Source: Rhizobium sp. BK196 (lineage in GTDB: Bacteria > Pseudomonadota > Alphaproteobacteria > Rhizobiales > Rhizobiaceae). Taken from it: 64,000 bases of DNA. Position numbers and translations under genes: made by a program. Position 1 is the stretch's first letter; each line of letters opens with the position of its first letter. Location: assembly GCF_014193255.1 (NCBI RefSeq), contig NZ_JACHZB010000005.1:62001-126000 (forward strand). The letters run 5' to 3'. Under the pieces are notes generated by a model. The model searched no databases and had not been told where the DNA came from. It saw only the letters and a list, made by a program, of their open reading frames with translations. This document shows positions 17,772 through 25,899 of this stretch, one piece after another.

Positions 17772-19010
17772 TCATGAACACAATAGGTCATCCGCAAGTT
17801 TTTTCCTGTCGAAGCCGCGGAAGCTGCCATGGGCGAATGGGGCCATCGTGGCTGCGAGATAGGCGAGGCCCGTGAGAAGCAATGCGGCGGACGGGCCCCA
17901 GGCATCGACCAATGCGCCGCCGACGACCCCGCCGAAGGGGAGGAGCGCCCAGCAGAGCGCGGCATTCAGCGATGTGACGCGGCCTATCAGAGGCTTCGGT
18001 GTGCGCTCGAAGAGCACGGCCGAGAGGATGGGATTGAGAAAACCCGAGGCAAAGCCGCCGATGGCGAGGATTGCGAAGATCAGGGTGAGGGGTGAATCCA
18101 GGGCAAAGACCAAAAAGCGCGGAAAGCCCGTGAGCAGGAAGGCGACGGCGTAGACGAGAAGACGCGGCATGCGATCGCCGATCAGCGCTGCAATCGCTGC
18201 GCCGATCATGGATGCGCCGGAGAAGACGGCAAACAAGCTGCCGAGCAAGGCGGGGCCATGTCCTGAATCCTGGGTCCAGACAGGCAGCAGGACGGCAAAG
18301 TAGGCCTGATCGAGCAGGTTGATCGTCGCAACCATCAACACGATTGCGACGAGCACCGCATCTCGGCGCATGAAGTGCCAGCCTTCCGCCAGCTCTCGAC
18401 CGTAGGCGGAGACGCCAGCCGCTTCGGCTTTCGGGGCAGGGGGCAAGGTGGGAATGCCGATCGCGGCGACCAGGGCGGCGGAAGCGAAGGTGAGGGCGTT
18501 GACAGCCAGAGCCTGGCTCGGCCCGACAAGGGCAATCAGCGCGCCGGCGCCGGCCGCTCCTGCGATCGATGCCAGGCGCTCGATGGCGCCGACGACGCCG
18601 GTTACGCGCTCCAGAGGCACGGAGGCGAGTTCCGCGATGTCGGGGACCATGGATTGCTTGGCGGCATCCGATGGACCACGCAGCACGCCCATGGCAAAGA
18701 CGATCGGAAGCAGGATCGGCATGGTGAGCAGGCCGAGAAGATGCAGCAGCGGCACGAGTCCGACCGCGATCACCGAGGCGCTGTCGCAGATGATGGCTAT
18801 ACGCCTGGGGCCGAAGCGATCGATCAAGGGGCCGCCGAGAGCCTTGGCGACGACATAGGGCAGCATCTCCGTCATGGCGACGAGACCGGTCAGTACGGGA
18901 CTGCCGGTCGCACTCAAGACCAGCCAGGGGATGGCGACACCGGAGAGCCGTGTGCCCGAAATGGAGAGCGTTTCGGCTATCGCGAGCGCGATGAAGGGGC
19001 GGCGGCTCAC
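17772..19010 (-). CDS. MFS transporter (EntS/MFS_3-like)
   Basis: A 412-residue inner-membrane protein with about 12 hydrophobic segments. The loop between segments 2 and 3, GPLIDRFGPRR, is the MFS signature. The fold and length resemble the EntS-like exporters. It overlaps the ArsR-type regulator gene by 4 bases (ATGA at 19007-19010), so the regulator probably controls it. The substrate is not visible from sequence. Confidence 0.85.
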   Translation of the reverse strand: MSRRPFIALAIAETLSISGTRLSGVAIPWLVLSATGSPVLTGLVAMTEMLPYVVAKALGGPLIDRFGPRRIAIICDSASVIAVGLVPLLHLLGLLTMPILLPIVFAMGVLRGPSDAAKQSMVPDIAELASVPLERVTGVVGAIERLASIAGAAGAGALIALVGPSQALAVNALTFASAALVAAIGIPTLPPAPKAEAAGVSAYGRELAEGWHFMRRDAVLVAIVLMVATINLLDQAYFAVLLPVWTQDSGHGPALLGSLFAVFSGASMIGAAIAALIGDRMPRLLVYAVAFLLTGFPRFLVFALDSPLTLIFAILAIGGFASGFLNPILSAVLFERTPKPLIGRVTSLNAALCWALLPFGGVVGGALVDAWGPSAALLLTGLAYLAATMAPFAHGSFRGFDRKKLADDLLCS

Positions 19011-19645
19011 GGCTCACTCTCTTCCTCACCATGCGGCAGCCTGCCCGGATAGGGAAAGGCGTGCAGCATGAACGTGAAGGGCACCGTTTCCGGTGGCAAT
19101 GGTTCGCCGAGGCGCGGCGCTTCGCGCATCGCCTCCATGAGGAGGTCGTTCAGCCGCTTCGTCAGGGCTTCGGCCTTTTCCGATGTCAGCGGGATGATGA
19201 TGTCGCTCGCGGTGCTGGCGTTCCTCCACGCAAGCGGCAGTTCCGCATATTCCTCCACCGCCTTCTGCATCTGACTGACGTGCTGAGAAAGGATCGCCTG
19301 TGTGAAGGCAACGTCGACATCGAAAGCCTCGCCCTCAGTTTCCGCCGGTCGTATAGAAGTGACCTCGTGGCAGGCCCTCCACCAACGATCACGGCGGGAC
19401 GGGCCCGGTGCGTCCTCGATGAAACCGTACTGGGCAAGTTGGCGCAGGTGATAGCTCGTCGCGCCGCTGTTGAGGCCGAGCCGCGTCGCAAGCTGCGTTG
19501 CCGTTGCGGGGCCGTCGATGCGCAGCATGCCAAGCATACGCAGACGCACCGGATGGGCGATTGCCTTCAGGGCAGTGACGCTGGGGACGACCTGACTAAC
19601 ATCGCGGGATGTCGATGACGCCGGTGTATGGACAGGTGTCTTCAT
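19007..19645 (-). CDS. ArsR-family HTH regulator
   Basis: A 212-residue protein with an N-terminal winged helix (ALKAIAHPVRLRMLGMLRI, then TATQLATRLGLNSGATSYHLRQL) typical of ArsR/HTH_20 proteins. The C-terminal half has no metal-binding Cys cluster, so metal sensing is not suggested. It is the first gene of a two-gene unit with the MFS transporter and is probably its repressor. Confidence 0.85.
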   Translation of the reverse strand: MKTPVHTPASSTSRDVSQVVPSVTALKAIAHPVRLRMLGMLRIDGPATATQLATRLGLNSGATSYHLRQLAQYGFIEDAPGPSRRDRWWRACHEVTSIRPAETEGEAFDVDVAFTQAILSQHVSQMQKAVEEYAELPLAWRNASTASDIIIPLTSEKAEALTKRLNDLLMEAMREAPRLGEPLPPETVPFTFMLHAFPYPGRLPHGEEESEP

Positions 19646-19721
19646 TCCGGCAGGCTAGCATTACAAATGAATCTTTGCAAAGATTCCTTTGCGGAATTAA
19701 CGGCTGCTGTGTTTCCCGGGA

Positions 19722-20258
19722 TCAGGCTTGACCTCGCTCTGTCAGGATGGCGTTCAGGCGGGAGACATCCTCACGCAGCGCAGTCAGTTCCGTCAGCACC
19801 CGCATGTCGATCTTCTGGTGTAGCGACAGAACCTCAAGCTCGGCCTTCAGGTTCACCTCGTAATCCTTGGCGGCTTCGAAACGATCCCGTTCGGCCTGCC
19901 GGTTCTGGGACATCATGATGATCGGCGCCTGTATGGCGGCGAGCATGGAAAGGATGAGGTTCAGGAAGACGAAGGGATAAGGGTCGAAGGCCCTGTTCAG
20001 CAGAATGATCGTGTTGATCAGCGTCCAGACAAGAAGAAAGGCGAGGAAAGCGAGGATAAAGGACCATGAGCCGCCGACGCGAGCGATGCCATCGGCCAGC
20101 CGCTCGCCGAAAGAGGCTTCGGCGAAAAAGGCAGCGTTGACGTCGGTGGAGACGATCTTGCGCTCATGCGTCTTGGCGAGCACGCGCTTTTCGATATCGC
20201 CCAGTTCTTCGGCAGGCTTGCCGAAATGCAGGTGGACGAAATTCGGAAGATTAGACAT
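19722..20258 (-). CDS. DUF1003 membrane protein
   Basis: A 178-residue protein with two close membrane segments (GGSWSFILAFLAFLLVWTLI and PFVFLNLILSMLAAIQAPII, about residues 62-115) and the DUF1003 hallmark MMSQNRQAERDR directly after the second. A C-terminal coiled-coil-like helix follows. The start at 20258 (MSNLPNFVH) is used; the frame is open to 20339 without homology. No function is established for this family. Confidence 0.85.
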   Translation of the reverse strand: MSNLPNFVHLHFGKPAEELGDIEKRVLAKTHERKIVSTDVNAAFFAEASFGERLADGIARVGGSWSFILAFLAFLLVWTLINTIILLNRAFDPYPFVFLNLILSMLAAIQAPIIMMSQNRQAERDRFEAAKDYEVNLKAELEVLSLHQKIDMRVLTELTALREDVSRLNAILTERGQA

Positions 20259-20447
20259 GACATTGCCCCGAGAATGGATCGAATTGGGCGCAGTATTCCG
20301 CCGTCGCTGCAAATTGCAATGCGTATCGGCGTCACGCAAGGCTGACTGCGCGATCGAGCAAAGACCATTCTGCCTTCATCAAATTTTTGCGGCAGATGGC
20401 TACGGCTTTTCAAGCGGCTTATTGCCGTGCGCGACGGGGCGGACTAA

Positions 20448-22136
20448 ATGAGTGGCATGACACAGGAAAATGCTCTCTCCCACACGTTCAACATCGCCAT
20501 CGCCCAGCTGAATCCGACAGTGGGCGATGTCGCCGGAAATCTTGCCAAGGCGCGCGAGGCGCGCGCCGATGCGGCGCGGCAGGGCGCACATCTTTTGATG
20601 ATGACCGAGCTTTTCATCTCGGGTTATCCGCCGGAAGACCTCGTGCTAAAACCCGCCTTCATCCGCGCCTGCTGGAAAGCTGTGGAGAGCCTTGCGGCCG
20701 ACACTGCCGATGGCGGGCCGGGCGTCGTCATCGGCTTCCCGCGCCAGGACGAAACGGGCCGCTATAATTCCATCGCCGTGCTCGATGGCGGCAAGGTCAT
20801 TGCGATCAGAGACAAGATCGATCTGCCGAATTACGGCGAGTTCGACGAGAAGCGCGTCTTCGACCAGGGCGCCATGCCGGGTCCGGTGAATTTCCGCGGC
20901 GTGCGTATCGGCATTCCGATCTGCGAAGATATCTGGGGTGATCTCGGTGTCTGTGAGACGCTGGCCGAAAGCGGGGCGGAAATCCTGCTCGTGCCGAACG
21001 GTTCGCCCTATTATCGCGGCAAGGTCGATATCCGTCATCAGGTGGTGCTGAAGCAGGTGATCGAGACCGGGCTGCCGATGGTCTATGCCGCCCAGCTCGG
21101 CGGCCAGGACGAGCTCGTCTTCGATGGCGCAAGCTTCGCCTTCAATGCCGACAAGTCGCTCGCCTTCCAGCTCAGCCAGTTCGAACCGGCGCTCGCCGTG
21201 ACGACCTGGAAGCGCACGGAGAACGGCTGGCATTGCGGGCAGGGGCCGATGGCGCGCATTCCCGAAAGCGAGGAGGCCGATTACCGCGCCTGCCTGCTCG
21301 GCTTCCGCGACTATGTGAACAAGAACGGCTTCAAGAATGTCGTGCTCGGCCTCTCCGGCGGCATCGATTCGGCAATCTGCGCGGCGATCGCCGTCGATGC
21401 ACTCGGTGAGGAGCGGGTGCGCACGGTCATGCTGCCGTACCACTATACGTCCGAAGACTCGCTGAAGGATGCAGCCGATTGCGCCAAGGCACTCGGCTGC
21501 CGCTACGACATCGTGCCGATCGAAGGACCGGTGACGGGCTTTTCCTCGGCGCTGTCTAATCTCTTCGAGGGAACGAACAGCGGCATTACCGAAGAAAACC
21601 TGCAGAGCCGTGCGCGCGGCACGATCCTGATGGCGATCTCCAACAAGTTCGGCTCGATGGTCGTCACAACAGGCAACAAGTCGGAAATGTCGGTCGGCTA
21701 TGCGACGCTCTACGGCGACATGAATGGCGGCTTCAATCCGATCAAGGACCTCTACAAAATGCAGGTCTATGCGCTCGCCCGCTGGCGCAACGAGAATGTG
21801 CCGCCGGATGCGCTCGGCCCCTCGGGCGTGGTCATTCCTCAGAATATCATCGACAAAGCGCCTTCGGCCGAGCTTCGGCCCGACCAGAAGGACCAGGATT
21901 CGCTGCCGCCCTATCCTGTCCTCGACGACATTCTCGAATGCCTGGTCGAACGGGAAATGGCGGTCGAGGAGATCGTGGCGCGCGGCCATGATGTCGAGAC
22001 GGTGCACCGCATCGAGCATCTGCTCTATCTCGCCGAATACAAGCGCCGTCAGTCGGCACCGGGCGTGAAGATCACCAAGAAGAATTTCGGCCGCGACCGG
22101 CGCTACCCGATCACCAACCGATTCCGGGATCGCTAG
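20448..22136 (+). CDS. nadE: NAD(+) synthase, glutamine-hydrolysing
   Basis: A 562-residue two-domain enzyme for the last step of NAD synthesis. The N-terminal nitrilase-type amidotransferase domain has the Glu in MMTELFISG, the Lys in RDKIDLPNYGEF and the nucleophile in IPICEDIWGD. The C-terminal synthetase domain has the PP-loop LGLSGGIDSAI (about residue 300) and TTGNKSEMSVGY. Length is normal for bacterial glutamine-dependent NadE. ATG codons at 20448 and 20457 are both possible starts. Confidence 0.95.
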   Translation: MSGMTQENALSHTFNIAIAQLNPTVGDVAGNLAKAREARADAARQGAHLLMMTELFISGYPPEDLVLKPAFIRACWKAVESLAADTADGGPGVVIGFPRQDETGRYNSIAVLDGGKVIAIRDKIDLPNYGEFDEKRVFDQGAMPGPVNFRGVRIGIPICEDIWGDLGVCETLAESGAEILLVPNGSPYYRGKVDIRHQVVLKQVIETGLPMVYAAQLGGQDELVFDGASFAFNADKSLAFQLSQFEPALAVTTWKRTENGWHCGQGPMARIPESEEADYRACLLGFRDYVNKNGFKNVVLGLSGGIDSAICAAIAVDALGEERVRTVMLPYHYTSEDSLKDAADCAKALGCRYDIVPIEGPVTGFSSALSNLFEGTNSGITEENLQSRARGTILMAISNKFGSMVVTTGNKSEMSVGYATLYGDMNGGFNPIKDLYKMQVYALARWRNENVPPDALGPSGVVIPQNIIDKAPSAELRPDQKDQDSLPPYPVLDDILECLVEREMAVEEIVARGHDVETVHRIEHLLYLAEYKRRQSAPGVKITKKNFGRDRRYPITNRFRDR

Positions 22137-22157
22137 AAACTCATCCGGGAGAGCGAG

Positions 22158-22991
22158 ATGCGCAGTTCTGTCGAAATCTACAACGTCAGGAGAGGCGAAA
22201 GCCGCGTTGTCTGGCAGACGGAAGCTCTGGTGGAGGCGCCGAACTTTTCGCGCGACGGAGCCTATCTGCTGATCAATGGCGACGGGCTGCTCTATCGCCT
22301 GCGACTCGACGGCAGCGATCTTGTCGAGAGGGTCGATACCGGTTTGGCGGTCCATTGCAACAACGACCACGGCATTTCGCCCGATGGCGAGGAGATCGTC
22401 ATTTCCGACAAGACCGAGTTCGGCAAGTCGGCGATCTACATCCTGCCGATCGAGGGCGGCAAGCCGCGACTGATCACCAAGAACCTGCCGTCCTACTGGC
22501 ATGGGTGGTCGCCTGACGGGCGCGAGCTTGCCTATTGCGGCATCCGCAACGACGTCTTCGACATCTACACGATCTCGGTCGATGGCGGCGAGGAGAAGCG
22601 GCTGACGCATGGCGAGGGCCGCAATGACGGGCCGGACTGGTCAGCGGACGGGCAGTGGATCTATTTCAATTCGAGCCGTACCGGGCTGATGCAGATCTGG
22701 CGTATCCATCCCGACGGCACGGGTCTTGAGCAGGTGACATCGGACAATTACGGCAACTGGTTCGCCCATCCGTCGCCCAACAATGACAAGGTGCTGATCC
22801 TTTCCTACGACCCTGATGTCTTCGACCATCCGCGCGATCTCAATGTGCGGCTGCGGATGATGGATATGGATGGCGGCAATCTGACGGAGCTGTTCGAGCT
22901 CTTCGGGGGGCAGGGCACGATCAATGTGCCGAACTGGTCGCCCGAAGGCGATGAATTCGCTTATGTCAGGTATTTTCCGGTGAAATCTTGA
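22158..22991 (+). CDS. TolB-like beta-propeller (PD40 repeat) protein
   Basis: A 277-residue protein with successive PD40/WD40-like repeats (FSRDGAYLLING, ISPDGEEIVISD, WSPDGRELAYCG, WSADGQWIYFNS, WSPEGDEFAYVR). It lacks a signal peptide, so unlike periplasmic TolB it is probably cytoplasmic. The start is 21 bases after the nadE stop, with GGGAGAGCGAG upstream, so co-transcription with nadE is likely. The ligand is unknown. Confidence 0.8.
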   Translation: MRSSVEIYNVRRGESRVVWQTEALVEAPNFSRDGAYLLINGDGLLYRLRLDGSDLVERVDTGLAVHCNNDHGISPDGEEIVISDKTEFGKSAIYILPIEGGKPRLITKNLPSYWHGWSPDGRELAYCGIRNDVFDIYTISVDGGEEKRLTHGEGRNDGPDWSADGQWIYFNSSRTGLMQIWRIHPDGTGLEQVTSDNYGNWFAHPSPNNDKVLILSYDPDVFDHPRDLNVRLRMMDMDGGNLTELFELFGGQGTINVPNWSPEGDEFAYVRYFPVKS

Positions 22992-23166
22992 GAGCGGCGC
23001 ACCGCCATTTGGATTGACGGCGCGGAATCTGTGGCGCCCTTTGATATTAGAGCGGCGCGGATTTTTCCCGCTATTGCAATCACGTTAGGCGTATCATGTC
23101 TAATCGTGACGCGCGATCGCGTTATCCGCGTCTATGGACGGCGGCGAGCAGGATTGGTGACTGTGT
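22992..23166. other. Intergenic region before the ORFan
   Basis: 175 bases with two short related motifs (GAGCGGCGC at 22993 and near 23052) but no recognised promoter or RNA. GC content falls towards the following gene. Confidence 0.3.
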
Positions 23167-23829
23167 ATGTTCTTTAGATGCATCTTTGCGATCTTCATTC
23201 TCTTATCTCACTCTTACGCCGTTGCGGCGGTGCAGGAAGTTTCCCCGATCGAATCCCCTCTTAACGCGAGTGCTCCTTGGGCGATCGAATGGAATATGCC
23301 CGATTGGAAAGATGAGACTACGCCAAAGACTCTCATAGTTTGTTCGGAGCATTCGGATGAACAGGTTAGGCAGTATAGGTCGCTGATCGAAAAAGCCGCC
23401 GTGCTGCACGGCTATACGATCCTGGATGGGAATAAGCCAAACGAACAGATGCAGACCGAAAATAGTACTGGTTACATTGTCTTTATCGACAATGATAATA
23501 GCAGCAGAGAGTTTAGCGACTGCATAGAAAAGTATCCAAACATCAAGACGATCGTTACTAATTTTATTCAGACGAACATGTCTGCTGAACAAAAAACGGT
23601 GCAGACATTGCTCAAGGCCGGAGTTCTCCCGGCGGGAACGCCTCCATCGCATTGTTCGTCGAGATTTTACTACTCCACAAAAGATTATTATCCAACGAGA
23701 GGACAGCAACAGTGGATCGCCCATGTCGGCATAGGCAATTCCTCTGATCTAAGCTGCCTTGAATTGTTTCGGCTTGGCACCTTCGGTATTGATCCACGTT
23801 CCTGCCAGTCAGCAGGGATCTGCCACTGA
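23167..23829 (+). CDS. Secreted protein of unknown function, AT-richer than neighbours
   Basis: A 220-residue protein with a signal peptide (MFFRCIFAIFILLSHSYAVAA) and about six further Cys, including several near the C-terminus, suggesting a disulfide-bonded periplasmic protein. The middle (TLIVCSEHSDEQVRQYRSLI and TGYIVFIDNDNSS) looks like an alpha/beta fold, but I recognise no family. Base composition is visibly lower in GC than in nadE or the DAHP synthase on either side, and rare codons such as AGA, ATA and TTA are frequent, which suggests transfer from elsewhere. Confidence 0.65.
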   Translation: MFFRCIFAIFILLSHSYAVAAVQEVSPIESPLNASAPWAIEWNMPDWKDETTPKTLIVCSEHSDEQVRQYRSLIEKAAVLHGYTILDGNKPNEQMQTENSTGYIVFIDNDNSSREFSDCIEKYPNIKTIVTNFIQTNMSAEQKTVQTLLKAGVLPAGTPPSHCSSRFYYSTKDYYPTRGQQQWIAHVGIGNSSDLSCLELFRLGTFGIDPRSCQSAGICH

Positions 23830-23892
23830 CGAACGTCCCCACCGCCCTGTGAATGGGCGGCGGGGTTTACCTGCGGCAACCGATGGTGCCAC

Positions 23893-24960
23893 TCAAGCCG
23901 CGACAGCAGCCTTGCGGCGGTCGCGGACGGCCTGAGCAAGATCATCGAGCACTTCGACCGACATATCCCAGCCGATGCAGCCATCGGTGATCGACTGGCC
24001 GTAGACCAGCGGTTTGCCGGGGACGAGATCCTGGCGGCCGGCGACGAGGTTGCTCTCGATCATCATGCCCTTGATGTGGTGGTTGCCGGCGACGATCTGG
24101 CCGGCGACGTCGCGGACGACCTTCGGCTGGTTCATCGGATCCTTGCTGCTGTTGGCGTGGCTGGCATCGATGAGGATGCGCGGGTCGACGCCGAGTTTGA
24201 CTGCTTCTGCGATGACAGCCTGAACGTCGGCAGCCTCGTAGTTCGGGCGCTTGCCGCCGCGCAGGATGATGTGGCAGTCCTCGTTACCGGTCGTCGATGC
24301 AATTGCCGCCTGGCCATCCTTGGTCACAGCCGGGAAGTGGTGGGGCTGGGAGGCCGCGACAATCGCATCGAGCGCAATGCGCGCGCCGCCATCCGTGCCG
24401 TTCTTGAAGCCGATCGGGCAGGAGAGACCCGAGGCGAGCTGACGGTGGATCTGGCTTTCGGTCGTGCGCGCGCCGATGGCGCCGTAGCTGACGAGATCGG
24501 CGATGTATTGCGGCGTAATCGTATCGAGGAATTCGCAGCCGGCCGGCAGGCCCATGGCGTTGATGTCGAGCAGCAGGCGGCGCGCGATGCGCAGACCTTC
24601 CTCGATGCGGTAGGTGCCGTCGAGATGCGGGTCGTTCATCAGGCCCTTCCAGCCGACGGTGGTGCGGGGCTTCTCGAAATAGACGCGCATGACGATTTCG
24701 AGATCGCCGGAGAGGCGTCGTCGCTGCTCGACGAGACGGGAGGCATATTCGCGGGCGGCCGCCGGATCATGGATGGAGCAGGGGCCGATGATGACCAGCT
24801 GGCGGTCATCCTGACCGGTCAGGATATTGTGGATCGTGTCGCGCGTGCTGGTCACGGTCTGCGTAACCGCGGCGGTGCGTGGGATTTCCTTGATAATATC
24901 GGCAGGCTTGGTCAGCGGGGTGATCTCGACGATGCGCAGATCATCAATGGTGTCAGTCAC
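23893..24960 (-). CDS. aroG: 3-deoxy-7-phosphoheptulonate synthase, type I (AroFGH family)
   Basis: A 355-residue type I DAHP synthase, first enzyme of the shikimate pathway. Motifs are IIGPCSIHDPAAA, YFEKPRTTVGWKGLMNDP, GARTTESQIHRQLASGL, GFKNGTDG and IDASHANSSKDP (metal and substrate ligands). The GTG start at 24960 has CAGGAGAGC upstream. It is preceded by a Phe/Tyr-codon leader peptide and terminator, so it is probably the amino-acid-controlled isoenzyme, while the type II enzyme at 10.4 kb lacks such a leader. Which aromatic amino acid inhibits the enzyme cannot be read from sequence. Confidence 0.94.
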   Translation of the reverse strand: MTDTIDDLRIVEITPLTKPADIIKEIPRTAAVTQTVTSTRDTIHNILTGQDDRQLVIIGPCSIHDPAAAREYASRLVEQRRRLSGDLEIVMRVYFEKPRTTVGWKGLMNDPHLDGTYRIEEGLRIARRLLLDINAMGLPAGCEFLDTITPQYIADLVSYGAIGARTTESQIHRQLASGLSCPIGFKNGTDGGARIALDAIVAASQPHHFPAVTKDGQAAIASTTGNEDCHIILRGGKRPNYEAADVQAVIAEAVKLGVDPRILIDASHANSSKDPMNQPKVVRDVAGQIVAGNHHIKGMMIESNLVAGRQDLVPGKPLVYGQSITDGCIGWDMSVEVLDDLAQAVRDRRKAAVAA

Positions 24961-24995
24961 GGTATGCTCTCCTGTTTGGTCATACCGTGCGGAAC

Positions 24996-25023
24996 AAAAA
25001 AGCCGCCAGGTAGACTAGCGGCT
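24996..25023 (-). terminator. Attenuator terminator of aroG
   Basis: On the minus strand AGCCGC (25023-25018) pairs with GCGGCT (25006-25001) and is followed by TTTTTT. It lies between the leader peptide stop and the aroG start, so it can only act as a conditional terminator of aroG. Confidence 0.75.
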
Positions 25024-25051
25024 GTTCGGGTTGTCGTCGCGTTAGTTTCGG

Positions 25052-25126
25052 TTACGCACAGACCCGCATCCGCTGGAAGCAGCGGTACGAATAAAATCGC
25101 GGTGCGTAAACGGACGAAATCGACAT
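25052..25126 (-). CDS. Phe/Tyr-rich leader peptide of aroG
   Basis: A 24-residue ORF starting MSISSVYAPRFYSYRCF, with Tyr or Phe at residues 7, 11, 12, 14 and 17, ending 91 bases before aroG. The codons CGC TGC (seg 1) and CAG CGG (seg 2) form a perfect 6-bp hairpin (25085-25080 with 25075-25070); segment 2 (AGCGG) can instead pair with CCGCT in the first terminator arm. This is the standard attenuator order: stalling on Phe/Tyr codons frees segment 2 to block the terminator. Confidence 0.7.
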   Translation of the reverse strand: MSISSVYAPRFYSYRCFQRMRVCA

Positions 25127-25132
25127 GGCGCC

Positions 25133-25161
25133 TATCTAACTATGCCAATGCGAATTGTCAC
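25133..25161 (-). promoter_or_regulatory. Promoter of the aroG leader transcript
   Basis: On the minus strand GTGACA (25161-25156), a 17-base spacer and TAGATA (25138-25133) are followed by 6 bases and the leader ATG at 25126. This predicts a transcript beginning at the AUG, as is known for the trp leader of Sinorhizobium. Confidence 0.6.
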
Positions 25162-25261
25162 GCAGAATTTGCTGCTGTTGAGCAGGTGTGTTTGAGGTCC
25201 TGTTACGCATATCGCCCGAACCGCTTGCGTCCGGGCGATATGAATTCGCAGATGCAGGAAA

Positions 25262-25843
25262 TTAAAGCGCGTCGACGTTTACGCCGACGGTGATGGCGCC
25301 GATCGGCGTTCCCTTGTCGTCGGAGATGGTGACGCTTGCCTGCGACTGCAGCGCCTGCGTGGATTCGTCCTTTTCGATCTCATCGACGAAAACGGCATCT
25401 TTCCCGGCGCCGAAGGATTTCTGGAACTTGGCCTCGTCGCCCTGCCAGTAGTCGGAGGTAGCGTCGCTTTGGCCGACATTCAGTCCCTTGGCGTCCATGA
25501 CGAAGATCTCTGCGATCTTGCCATCGGATGCAGCTTTCTTTTCCTGGAGGAATTTGGACAATGCGTTGCCAAGCACGCGGTCGATCATCGTGTGGTCGGA
25601 GCCATCGACCTCGGCACGCCACTTCTTATCGAGGGCGTCGATATCGGCTGCCCCCAAGCTCGCATTCGCGGCATTTTGCGCCTTGATGGCTTCGATGACG
25701 GCGGGGTCGTTAAGCCAGGGCTTTACGTCGCTCGTCACGTAGTCGGCGATCGGCGCAAGCTTGGCATCCTGCGCCATGGATACGCCCATGGGGACGGCAA
25801 ATGCGGCGCAGGCCATAAGATATGCGGTCACGACTTTCTTCAT
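25262..25843 (-). CDS. Periplasmic PDC/Cache-like protein paired with a chemoreceptor
   Basis: A 193-residue protein with a signal peptide ending at SMAQ and a single PDC/Cache-type sensor fold (AEIFVMDAKGLNVGQSDATSDYWQGD, then a strand-rich end with ISDDKGTPIGAITVGVNV). There is no membrane segment after the signal, so it is soluble in the periplasm. It lies 56 bases downstream of a methyl-accepting chemotaxis protein on the same strand. It may be a ligand-binding partner or decoy for that receptor; this role is inferred from context. Confidence 0.7.
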   Translation of the reverse strand: MKKVVTAYLMACAAFAVPMGVSMAQDAKLAPIADYVTSDVKPWLNDPAVIEAIKAQNAANASLGAADIDALDKKWRAEVDGSDHTMIDRVLGNALSKFLQEKKAASDGKIAEIFVMDAKGLNVGQSDATSDYWQGDEAKFQKSFGAGKDAVFVDEIEKDESTQALQSQASVTISDDKGTPIGAITVGVNVDAL

Positions 25844-25899
25844 AACTGTTCCTTCCTGGTTATTGGCTGATGGGATGAGCGTATCGAACGACGATGGGG

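Noticed and set aside
20646..22610. A 654-codon open frame antisense to nadE and the TolB-like gene
   Set aside because: Both plus-strand genes show clear family motifs; the antisense product has none and crosses two genes.
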